Origin: Bagarius yarrelli
Lineage: Eukaryota > Chordata > Actinopteri > Siluriformes > Sisoridae
NCBI GenBank assembly: GCA_005784505.1
Contig: VCAZ01000012.1
Location: 1,174,501-1,238,500 of the forward strand
DNA: 64,000 nt
Direction of reading: 5' to 3'
The notes under the pieces are model-generated. The model saw only the letters and a program-made list of their open reading frames with translations. It searched no databases and was not told where the DNA came from. Below, in pieces: positions 54,601 through 64,000 of the stretch (the stretch's first letter is position 1; each line of letters begins with the position of its first letter). A program made the position numbers and the translations under genes.

Positions 54601-57254
54601 TGTGTGTGAATGTATATGGATGTGTATGTGAATGTGTGTGTGGGTGTTAATAAGTGTATGAGAGTGTTAGATAGAATATATGTGTACGTTAAATGAGATT
54701 GTGTGTTTGCGTATAGCTGAACGTGTGTATGTGTGAGTAGGATTTATTTGTAAAAAAAAAAATATTTTAGTTATAAGAGTTAAAAAAGAAAAGTGCAGCT
54801 CTGTCTCAGCTTCAAGGCTGTTGTGGTGTGTAACACACCCTTTGCTCTTCAGGCAGACACGATTTATGATGATGAAGATTTATGATTTAATATTTGTCAC
54901 ATAAATATTACAGCACTGTATTTTTTTGCATATCCCAGCTTGTTAGGAAGTTCAGAGGGTCGGGAGGAGGGAGAGTAAGAAAAACTTTAGATTTCAGTCT
55001 AATCCAACTGAAACAAAATGGGTAGTGCAATAATTATAATAATTGTAAGCAAAATGTATGTTACACGTTCAGATGATGCCTACAACATGCTCCTGTTTTT
55101 ACCCTGTACAAATTACAACAAAAACACATTTACACCAAAAACTAAACATGTCTTTGAACTTGTTCTATAGATTCGCTTCTTCCTATGACTCATAGGCCGA
55201 AGGTGCAGTTACAGAATGTTTATACAACTGTTAAAATACAATCTTCCTTTTAAATAAAGGTTCTATTGTAAGGAAAAACATCTGGGAAATTTTCTGACAG
55301 CTAAAAAAAACAATGTTTGCTTCAAGAAAGTTACATAAAATAGCAAATTTTTCCTTATTGAAAATAAAAGTTTAGACATTTCTTATTAAAAGAGTAAAAC
55401 AGAAGTTATATTGATTACTAATAGATTATTTTGTACTATCGACGTGATGTCCAGCAGCCTGACAATGAAAGTAAATTTGTTTTTTGTAAATCTTCAGAAA
55501 AAGTCTGTGTGTGTGTGTGTGTGCCATGTTCAGCTTTATGCGTAGATCATAAATTGATAAATTTGAATAATAAGTTGCTAACAAATGGATCACCTTGTTC
55601 ATGCAGTGACTTTACACTCGTAGACATTGTCAATAAAACTGTCATTAATTCTTATTTAAGGAAAAATCATTCCCGTTTCTATTCTGTTCTTTAATGCTGA
55701 ATAAACATCTGTCTGTTTCCCAGGGTGGAATTTACCTTTACTACGTATCCAAGAGGAACCGAGCTGCTGAGTGCCATCGAGAACCTCAACTATAAAGGAG
55801 GAAACACTCGCACCGGGGCCGGGCTTAAATACATCGCAGATAACTTCTTCAACCCCAGAACCACAAGAGACGTACCCAAGGTGAGCGGAGGATCAGGTTC
55901 AACAGAAACAATGAAAGAAATCATCTATAAAGTCTAAAATAACTTTCTAATTTCAGTAATGGCTCCTTAAAGCAGATTACATGGATTTTAAGATTTTTAC
56001 TGTTCTATACAAATCACGCATTTTTAATGATTAGTAATCGTCAAAGATTTATAGATCGTTTATTTCGAGTGATAGCACAATTGATTATTGGACTAATAGT
56101 CTTTACTATAATTACCATTCTTTTTATTAATTCATTTATACTAATAACAACAAAAACAATAAGTTGGATAAACAATATTCGATTGATATATTGATCGGTT
56201 GAGTAATTGAGTGATTGATAAAATAATTTAAAAAATGATTGATTGATTAATAAAATAATAAACAATATTTAATTCAACAATAAAATAATAAAAATGATAA
56301 TTTTCTTAGTTGATTGGTTAATTAGTTGATTAATTAATTAATTTATTGATTGATTTTTCTCTCTTCTCCTATTTAAGCTTGCGATTCTGATCACAGACGG
56401 TAAATCTCAGGACGCTGTTGAAGATCCTGCAGAGAAACTGCGCAGTTTAGGAGTCAAGATATTTGCCGTGGGTAAGAACTGATTCTTAGATGGACTTTTT
56501 CCTTAGATATTCTTAGATGGAGGCAACATGACCTCACGTTTAGTTTTTATGCCTTTAATAGAGATTCTAAAACAATAATTGTCTCCTAAAGATCAGCTAA
56601 AATCATATTTTATAAAAAAGAGCCTGAAAATGACTTGCATTAAAAATATATATCATACAAAAAGGAAACTAACATTAACCTCGATAAACTATTTATATAT
56701 ACGTTAAATTTGTAACAAGATACAGCTTCGATCAGATTTCTATTCGGTTTCTTATTATTTAAAATGTTTGCCCTTTTCCTTACATTAAAATAAATGATCT
56801 GCTGTTTGGTCCTCCTCAGGTATAAAGAGTGCAGATCAGAAAGAACTGGCGCTCATCTCCTCACCTCCTCAGAGTGAATTCACCTCCTTCATTGAGAAGT
56901 TTAAGGATCTCAGCACTCTCCTGCCCACTCTGTCTCCTCGTGTCTGCTCAGCGTCCGGTGGCTTTTATTCCAGCGACGGTATTCAGAATCAAAACTGTTT
57001 TAGTGTTATGTCCTTTTTAATCTGTATAATAAAACTTACTCCAGTGTCTGTTTATGTTCTCAGAAGTCTTCAGCGGCCCGACTGAATTAAAGTTTATAGA
57101 TGAGACCACTAATTCGATTCGGTTTAGATGGACGGCTGCAGGGGGGCCCGTAATCAGTTATCTGGTCCAGTACACACCGCTGTCTGGTCTGGGGCAGCCG
57201 TTAACAGCTGAGCTGCAACAGGTGAGAGGCAGCTGTGATCACTGCTGGGATAAA

Positions 57255-57286
<32 letters not shown>

Positions 57287-60200
57287 ATTCTTTTATTTCT
57301 CTATTATTGATCTGCCAAGTGGTTCACATTTAGTTATGGTCATACAATGTTAGTTTGTTTATCAGTTCTAGGTGACCCGTGTCATTTAGCTTTATATAAG
57401 CACAATGGAAATAGAAACCATTGATCATTGATTTGTTGCTATATATTTTGTGTATAAATATTCTAATTAACCCACTTTCATTTCTGGTTAAAATTCAAAT
57501 ATAGATTAAGAAAAATATCAATTAATGCCACACCTAAATTAGTAAATATTTATACACAGAGTTTACATTAGTTTAAATTTAAATGTAGATTTTATAAACA
57601 AGATATTTTTGGCCACGCCCACTTCTATCTCGAATTAAATATAGGTTTTAGGAAAAAAAAAGGAAGATTTAGGCCACGCCTACTGGGAGCTCAAAATCTA
57701 AATGACTGTTTCAGAAAAGGAATTGGTTTAAGCCGCACCCACTTTAAACCCACTTCATGTTGTTTTAAGCCACACCCACTTCTAGTTCCAATTCCGGTAT
57801 AGTTTAAAAATGCATTTGAAGGCCACACCCACTTCTGACTTGAATTTAAATGTACATTTTAGAAAACGTTTAGGCCACGCCCACTGTTAGATTAAAACCC
57901 AAATAGTGGTTTCACATAATAATTCGTTCAAGCCACTTCTAGTTCTAGGAGGAAGTGGTAGCACAGTGGTTAAGTTGTTGAGCTTCAACTGGAAGATCAG
58001 GGTTTGATTCCCAGCACCACCAGGTTATCACTGTTGGGCCCTTGAGCAGGGCCCTTAACTCCCAATTGCTTAACTGTATAAATGAGATAAATGTAAGTGG
58101 CTCTGGATAAGGGCATCTGCCAAATGCTTAAGACCACGCCCACTTCTGTGTTAAATTAAAAGAAGGATTTTAAAAGCGAGATCAGATTAGGCCACTTCCA
58201 CTTAAAGTTAAAATCCGAACATTGATTTTACCTACTGTAGATTAGATTAGAAAAAAGGAAATATGTTTATGACACTTAAATAAACCACGCTGACTTTAAC
58301 ATATTGAAGTACAGCTGTGCTGAAGTCAGTGTGGTTTATGTTTTGAGATATTACTTGTAGTCTTTTCATACGGTTTGTTAATCGTTTATATTGGATTATT
58401 ATTCATTATTAACTGTTATTGTTCTTACATAATTGTAAAGCACACTTAGCATCGTTAAATAAATCACCTATCGGCATGCTGTTATAGAAAGTGTTGCTGT
58501 TTAAGAGAAGACTTTTGATTTTTATTTTGTTTTTATTCCTGACCAAATTTTTTTAATGACATGTTTTTTAGGTTAACATGCTGCTACATTTATAAAACAA
58601 GTTACTTTTTGTGATATAATAAAGCAGCCATTTAACAGAACATTTAACAAAACAGACATTTAATTAACAGAATCTAGTTTTTTATAATTAATAAAAAAAA
58701 ATAGTGCATAATAAATTACAGCTTCATAAAATGCTGATTTAAGGATGAGTAAAGGTTAGATGAGCCACAAAAGCTACTAAACACAGGCCTGCAAATCTGG
58801 ATGTTGGTGACTCTGAATATCCTGATTTATGTTTTAACTATTTTTCTGTCTCTCAGGATACGGTACCAGCCAGTCAGCAGGCCTACCTGGCGCGGGATCT
58901 TCGCTCTGGCACAGACTACTTAGTGTCTGTAATCGCCCAGTACCCCAACAGCGTGGGCGAGTCCGTGTCTGCTAAAGCTCGAACGAGTGAGAGGAAAAGC
59001 TGGCACACCCTCACATACATGCCCATGCTTGAACTAATGATAGCACAAATTCTACTACAAGAGGGAGAGTTATAAAGACATAATACACTTTAATTCCTTG
59101 TTCTCAGGGTCTGTGCAGGGCGTGGCCACACTGCGGTTAGTGCAGGCAGGGTTCTTTACTTTAGCGCTGGCATGGGACCCTCCTGCTGGCTCCATACAGG
59201 GATACAGGATTACATATGGGCCCAGAGGTAACCCACACACACACACACATACACACATAAACTTGGGAAAAGTTCAGTTGAATGTACATTGGATAAAAGT
59301 AAAGGAAATAATAAGCAATGTCGGAGGTTGTGTTAACATATTTATGTTTAAATAATTCAGAGCCGACCTGCTGATGTGTTCCGGTTCTCTTTATTTCTTG
59401 TGGTTTTACTAGTTTTACTAGTGGTTGGTTGTCAAATCCCACCATCAGATCTTAAACCCCCTTTAAATTTTAAGTAAATGGTAGAAAAAGTGGAATATGA
59501 GTACAGAAAAACTTTAACAGATTTAACAGTCTCAGACATCAGACATCAGATTTAACAAATAAAATCCGCAGGGGGTAGTGTCCGAATTGAATACCAATAC
59601 GTCTGATTGGCCGATGATGTACCAATGTTGTTTACTCACACATGTAGCAGAGGATGTATATATTGCACATATACAGTATGTATGCAGATAGTGTGTATGG
59701 TATATACAGTACTGTACTGTATGTACTGTGTTTTTTTAGGCAAGGAAAAAAACAATGATTCAAATAAACGGACAATCGGATTTAACGGGCTGACATAGCA
59801 TTAAATAAAGAAATACTACTACTACTAATAATACTAATAATAATTTTAATAATAATACCTGTGCCTGGTTAAGTTATCCTTCAGCACCGTTTATAAGCTG
59901 CCAGTGTTGATAGTTTAACCATAGCACGGAGAATTTTAACACCTTTACTATGATGTACATAAGAGCACACTGTTCTTATTGCGCTCAATTTTACCTTCAG
60001 ACCAAAGACTCTGTTTAGTATATGTGAGAGGCAGGTATGACAATGAACTTTAATGTTTTTGTTGGCTTTGGGTAAGATTTTACTAATTATGAAAGTTTTT
60101 TAAGTGATTGCTAAAAATGAACATGGTATAACAGAATTGGGTAATTTATATGGTTTAAATCAGATAAATAGACGGCATAGATTTACATTTCTAGCATGTA

Positions 60201-63200
60201 GATGCCCTTATCCAGAGCGACTTACATTTATTTCATTTATACAGCTGAGCAATCGGGGGTTTAAGGGCCTTACTCATGAGGACAATGGTTTCTTAGTTGA
60301 TCAATTATTTCAGTGTATTTTTACTGCACAGTTTCAGTGTCAGTGTTCAACCTTTCACAGCATCTTCAATCTACCATTCTTAATTCGATGTTTTAGCTGT
60401 CGAGAAGTTCATTCTGTTTTTTCAGTCTAACATTAAATATACAAAAAAGCTTGGTGTTATTTATAGTGCTGAGTCAGTGTTTCCATCAGCAACATTCATT
60501 AATTCTCCAGAAAATCATGCTGAATTATCATAAACATTAATATTCTGGGTTTGCTTGGTTGGAAATAAGAGCCTAATTAAATAACACATTACTATTTACA
60601 GTGTGCAAATAGTTAGTAAAATAAGTTAAAATAAGTAACTGTTATTAAATTTTTACTATATGATGTGAAACATTGGATGTTCATGTTAATTGAAATTAAA
60701 ATTAAAATATGTTTCCAGTAATTAAAGTTCATATATATTTTTTTATAGTTAATAAATTGACATTGTTCCACTGCTTTTATTCTAGATCCACCAGCAATCC
60801 TGAATAAACTCGGCCGCCGGACAGTCTTTATCTCAGATTATTTACTTTTATACTCTTATGTACTATATTTCTTTAGGCAAACATTTGCATTAGAATATCC
60901 AGGAAGTGAGTGAACTGCTACATCAGAAAGAGCTTTTGTTCTGAAGTGAATAGTGTTGCTTAGGGGTTTTATTCGCCTGTTGTTTGTATCCTGTGTGGAG
61001 TGTTTGACTTGGCAGATCTTAATAGGTCAGGTTAGGTGTGTCTCTATATATAGCCAGATCTGTGGGTTTTATATACGTGTTGAGAAATGTCTGACTCGGT
61101 CCAGGTGTCTGTCACTGGAGTGGTGGAAATATATTCGCGTGCCATGTAAGGTGAATCCTGCCTAATAAGTATCTATGTGCAGGACTTGTAGTTCAACTTG
61201 TATTTCAACTCAAAAGTCAACCACTGTTGGGTCCTTGAGCAAGACCCTTAACCCCTCCTGCTCCAGGGGCGCTGTATCAAGCTGACCCTGCGCTCTGACC
61301 CCAACTTACTAAGATGGGATGCGAAAATGCATTTCATTGGCTCTGTACATGTACCTTGCCACAATGACAATGAATGAATTGAATATACTATATACTATAT
61401 ACTTCATGTCTGCACCTGCAGGATTTATTTCCCAGGATTTCTGCACAACCTTTACATCATTCATCATTAATAAATGTTTTATTTTTGCTTCTTTTACTCT
61501 TATCAGGGCCACATTTCTTTTTTTTTTGTACCGAGTATCTGCAAAAAGCACCCAAAATTCGTTTGGGAGCACAAAAATGTGACCGAGACCATCTAAAATA
61601 TGCTCCGCTTGAGGTGTAAATTAGGGATGCACAGTATTTATCAGACAGATAAATTATCGGGTGATATGACTGAAAATGACGTGATTTTTATTGCTCCGAT
61701 AAATGAATGAAATCCGATAAATGGGTCTGATAGCCTACGCTTGCTTGTGATTTAATCAGTCTGATTTATCCGTAATATGGCCAGTTTCCAAGTGCAAGTG
61801 ACTGCAACTAGTGTTCCAGATTAAGCGGGTTCCTCTGCCCAGTGTTGCCAGATTAAGCGGGCTTCTGCCCAGTGTTGCCAGATTAAGTGGGTTACTCTGC
61901 CCAGTGTTGCCAGATTAAGCGGGCTTCTGCCCAGTGTTGCCAGATTAAGCGGGTTACTCTGCCCAGTGTTGCCAGATTAAGTGGGTTACTCTGCCCAGTG
62001 TTGCCAGATTGGTGATGTAATTTTATTAATTTTTGAATTATAAATGTCTTATTATATAGAGAACAACTTGTTACTGGCGTCTTACATAAGTATAGGGTGA
62101 AAGATTTTTTGTGCCTAATGAGGGATAGAAAAGTGCAGACTAAACAAAGATCAGTGAAAGAAAATGTGACTAAACAAAAGACTGAAGGAAAAATGTGACG
62201 GGGGGGATATACTGTAATGTTTGTATTTGCTGCCAACTCTGATCTAATGTTCTAAAAACTATGGATGAGTCGATGTTGGGCTCATTTTTTAGGGTGAGGG
62301 TTAGTAAGTAAATGCAATTTGTTCAGTTTTTAAAGTTATAGTTTATTAGATTATATATTTATATCTTAGCCTTTTTCACAATTCAGGATATTTAAAGGGA
62401 GTAGAAGGAGAAGATTCTTCTTCCAATTTTTTTCTCTACCCTACCTATATGCTATAAATTGTTACATATTTATTTACTGTTTGTAGTTTGATCATTCTGC
62501 ACCTCTGAGTTGTCTGATCTGATCTGATTATCTGGAACGGTTTAATCAGGTGAGCCTGCATCGTTGCTGCGAGAGCGGACGATTGGTGCTGATACAACTT
62601 CTCTCACACTGGATGGTCTACAGGCGGACACTGAATACATCATCAATCTGTATCCTCTCTTCCCCCGAGGCAACGTTCCACCCACTACGCTCACGGCCAG
62701 CACACGTAAGTACAAACATGCACACACTATACTATACTATACTATACCATACTGTATAATATGCTGTAATATAGAATAATGTACCATACTATCAATGGCG
62801 TACTGTGGGCTTTCAGTAAGGGCCTTCAGTAAGCAACTGTTAAACACACAAGGTTACACACATCTACTAATCCCTGTTACAGCTAACTGCATTTAATAGC
62901 TACCTGGATTAAGTTGTCCACATTGTCAAAGCAGGAATCATTAGCCAGAAAGGCTGTAATGTCTTTCAACAAAATGCTTGCACTGTCTGCAGTGCTTCCC
63001 AGTCTTATTTTCTATAGGATGCCCCAGCAATGCCTACTATACTATACTGCAATACACTTTATTTTATTAAAATATACTATACTATAATATACTGTAATAT
63101 ACCCTACTTAAATATAATATACATTAGTATAGTATGAGCTATACTATAATAAACACTACTATATTTACATTAGTAAAGTATGTACTATAATATACTGTAC

Positions 63201-63906
63201 TATAATATATACATTATTATAGTAGTATGTACTATACTAAAATATACTATACTATAATACACTGTAATATACCCTACTTTAATATAATATACATTAGTAT
63301 AGTATGTACTCTACTATACTATAATACTACTATAATAATGTATATATTATAGTTTAAGTACTATACTATAATTTACTATGCTTTACTATAATATACTATA
63401 CTGCACTATATTACACTATACTTAACTATATTATACTATACACTGATATTATATACTATACACTATATAACACTATACTACACTATACTTTACTATATTA
63501 TACTGTACTATACACTGATATTATATATACTATACTACACTATACTTTACTATATTATACTATACTAGGTTTCACACTGTACATTCCTAAATTTTTCCAA
63601 TAAAAACATTTAGGTTCCCCTTTATTAGTTTTGGTTTTTGTTACACTCCGTTTCTGATTTAGGGAACCAAAATTGTTCCAGGGACCTAAAACACTTCTGT
63701 ATGCACCATGTTTTCTGTTCGCATAATAAGCTATGATGTCATGTTTTATGCTAATGCGTTTCCTTTATTTATGTGTGTGTGTGTAGTGCGTTTACAGGGA
63801 GTGCAGCAGCTCTCTGTGGTCACAACCTCAAACAGCAGCGTTGAGGTGCGTTGGAAAGGAGTGAATGGCGCCCGAGGATACAGGCTGGTCTGGGGCCCGT
63901 TTGTGG
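51587..63906 (+). CDS. col7a1: Collagen alpha-1(VII), N-terminal part (partial gene)
   Basis: Ten coding exons: 51587-51650, 53240-53420, 55724-55880, 56378-56471, 56820-56978, 57064-57221, 58857-58986, 59108-59227, 62550-62705 and 63787-63906. Phases fit and give 446 residues. Domains: signal peptide 1-21; von Willebrand A domain about 28-210 with MIDAS residues Asp37, Ser39, Ser41 (VDGSSS), the GGNTRTG threonine and Asp141 (ILITDGKSQD); fibronectin III domain 1 about 219-314, domain 2 about 315-406, domain 3 from 407. YLVQYTPLSGLGQPL and VRVGAVQYSDTAR closely match COL7A1. Collagen VII forms the anchoring fibrils that tie epithelial basement membrane to the dermis; this non-collagenous N-terminus binds matrix partners such as laminin-332. 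The collagen triple helix lies beyond the right edge. No frame damage was seen. Confidence 0.9.
51735..52990 (+). mobile_element. Non-LTR retrotransposon relic with reverse transcriptase and RNase H remnants
   Basis: Near 51745-51880 frames read ITLVYKLWKG...LINDYQCDFRRTFDQLTH-like sequence, a reverse-transcriptase remnant. Near 52150-52470 an open frame of 105 codons holds VFTDSSKKEADSPN, and near 52670-52745 comes WIPGRVGLPGNKQADAAAKE, the RNase H motif. A LINE with RNase H after RT points to the I/Nimb group. Several stops and shifts make it dead. It lies in col7a1 intron 2. Confidence 0.65.
53240..56978 (+). CDS. col7a1: col7a1 von Willebrand A domain exons
   Basis: Four exons plus introns cover the A domain: the MIDAS exon 53240-53420, the GGNTRTGAGL exon 55724-55880, the ITDGKSQD exon 56378-56471, and 56820-56978, which ends with RVCSASGG. 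Cysteines at residue 24 and in RVC at the end of the domain are placed to pair. All MIDAS positions are kept. Confidence 0.92.
53945..54270 (-). mobile_element. SINE family A, near full length, reverse
   Basis: ACACCCGCTTATTCCCTAAT, GGGATCTGCTGGAGTCTATC, GGCAGGAGGGGGACACAGG, CCAGTCCATCACAGGGCCAC and AATCGAACCCAGGACCTTCT. Confidence 0.7.
54280..55720. other. col7a1 intron 3 stretch
   Basis: No exon was seen. A C run lies at 54578-54588 and GT-rich sequence at 54600-54730. A family C fragment (TATTTGTCACATAAATATTA; CATATCCCAGCTTGTTAGGA) is at 54885-54965. Confidence 0.4.
57064..58986 (+). CDS. col7a1: col7a1 fibronectin III domain 1 (two exons)
   Basis: 57064-57221 encodes the Trp-containing first half (SIRFRWTAAGGPVISYLVQY). 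58857-58986 encodes the second half (RDLRSGTDYLVSVIAQYPNS). The two-exons-per-domain layout is as in mammalian COL7A1. A 1.6-kb intron with a degenerate repeat array lies between them. Confidence 0.92.
57258..57287. repeat. (GT)n microsatellite
   Basis: GT repeat 36 bp after the col7a1 exon 57064-57221. Confidence 0.95.
57600..58250. repeat. Degenerate array of GGCCACGCCCACTTCT-type units, split by a SINE
   Basis: At least eight units, spaced about 40-65 bp, start (A)GGCCAC(G/A)CC(C/T)ACT and continue with an A/T-rich AATTTAAAT...TTTTA part. Units lie at about 57611, 57672, 57730, 57770, 57820, 57873, 58133 and 58190. Positions 57952-58128 are a SINE family B copy inserted within the array. 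Confidence 0.7.
57952..58128 (+). mobile_element. SINE family B copy inside the degenerate array
   Basis: GAAGTGGTAGCACAGTGGTT, GGGCCCTTGAGCAGGGCCCT and GTGGCTCTGGATAAGGGCAT. Confidence 0.7.
59108..62705 (+). CDS. col7a1: col7a1 fibronectin III domain 2 (two exons)
   Basis: 59108-59227 encodes LALAWDPPAGSIQGYRITYG. 62550-62705 encodes the second half with LTLDGLQADTEYIINLYPLF. A 3.3-kb intron separates them. Confidence 0.9.
59230..60170. other. col7a1 intron stretch
   Basis: CA tract right after the donor at 59232-59255, then unique AT-rich sequence with no recognised element. Confidence 0.4.
60172..60285 (-). mobile_element. SINE family B fragment, reverse
   Basis: GTAGATGCCCTTATCCAGAG, CGACTTACATTTATTTCATT and GTTTAAGGGCCTTACTCATG. 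Confidence 0.6.
60290..61205. other. col7a1 intron stretch
   Basis: No exon, repeat or regulatory element recognised. Confidence 0.4.
61210..61385 (+). mobile_element. Repeat family C copy, opposite orientation
   Basis: ACCACTGTTGGGTCCTTGAG, CAAGACCCTTAACCCCTCCT, GAGCGCAG-complement (CTGACCCTGCGCTCTGACCC) and AAAATGCATTTCATTGGCTC. Confidence 0.65.
61625..61800. repeat. Probable dispersed element fragment
   Basis: TTTATCAGACAGATAAATTATCGG and repeated CCGATAAAT words (about 61697 and 61712) resemble the TIR region of a common fish DNA repeat. Only a fragment is present. Confidence 0.35.
61808..62010. repeat. Minisatellite of 30/32-bp units, about 7 copies
   Basis: Units share CCCAGTGTTGCCAGATTAAG. 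Spacing alternates between 30 and 32 bp because the middle part is either CGGGCTTCTG or GGGTTACTCTG. Confidence 0.85.
62727..63570. repeat. (ACTAT)n-type degenerate pentamer region
   Basis: Short pure runs at 62727-62757 and an extended degenerate region at 63030-63570 of ACTAT, ACTATA and AATATACT motifs. No coding content. Confidence 0.8.
63787..63906 (+). CDS. col7a1: col7a1 fibronectin III domain 3, first half
   Basis: The exon encodes LQGVQQLSVVTTSNSSVEVR, WKGVNGARGYRLVWGPFV and ends at GTGAGC. The acceptor is a GT repeat ending in GTGTAG. The second half lies beyond the window. Confidence 0.9.
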
Positions 63907-64000
63907 GTGAGCATTTAAACGTGCTGACTAATAGATTTGGGGTAAAACTGTTGAAATGTAACCTAGACTCTCCTGGAGAATCCCACTAATTCCCTAAATA

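Overview
This is vertebrate nuclear DNA, almost certainly from a teleost fish. Genes are split into short exons with GT-AG introns. The introns and gaps are full of dinucleotide and tetranucleotide repeats, tRNA-derived fish SINEs, Tc1/mariner-like and hAT-like relics, and non-LTR retrotransposon fragments. The SINE types are common in catfishes and other otophysans, but the species cannot be fixed from sequence alone. No bacterial, viral or CRISPR content was seen.

Three protein-coding genes could be assembled exon by exon with consistent splice phases. (1) Positions 1-18579, minus strand: the 5' part of slc4a8, a sodium-driven chloride/bicarbonate exchanger. Six exons encode the first 207 residues of the cytoplasmic N-terminal domain; the membrane domain lies beyond the left edge. 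The start exon sits 14.6 kb upstream of the next exon. (2) Positions 23727-32098, plus strand: a complete ttll3-type tubulin glycine ligase, 12 coding exons and about 759 residues. Its promoter near 21.1 kb carries two adjacent RFX X-boxes, the usual signature of a ciliary gene. (3) Position 51587 to the right edge, plus strand: the 5' part of col7a1 (collagen VII). It encodes a signal peptide, a von Willebrand A domain and the first fibronectin III domains (446 residues). A likely non-coding first exon and promoter lie at about 40.4-40.7 kb.

slc4a8 and ttll3 are head to head, with about 2.5 kb between the slc4a8 start codon and the ttll3 X-boxes. That gap holds a SINE, a LINE fragment and a 300-bp polypurine tract. 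ttll3 and col7a1 are in tandem, separated by about 8 kb rich in GATA and GA arrays. The three genes serve unrelated roles (neuronal pH and bicarbonate transport, ciliary tubulin glycylation, epithelial anchoring fibrils), so the arrangement is linkage, not a pathway.

The less ordinary content is repeat biology. A roughly 24-copy 36-bp minisatellite was built from the reverse-transcriptase frame of a LINE. A 1.6-kb pentamer satellite ends 24 bp before a ttll3 exon. There are palindromic MITE-like elements, a perfect 25-bp-stem hairpin, a degenerate minisatellite split by a SINE, and slc4a8 exons bordered by simple repeats. I did not find an undescribed gene system.
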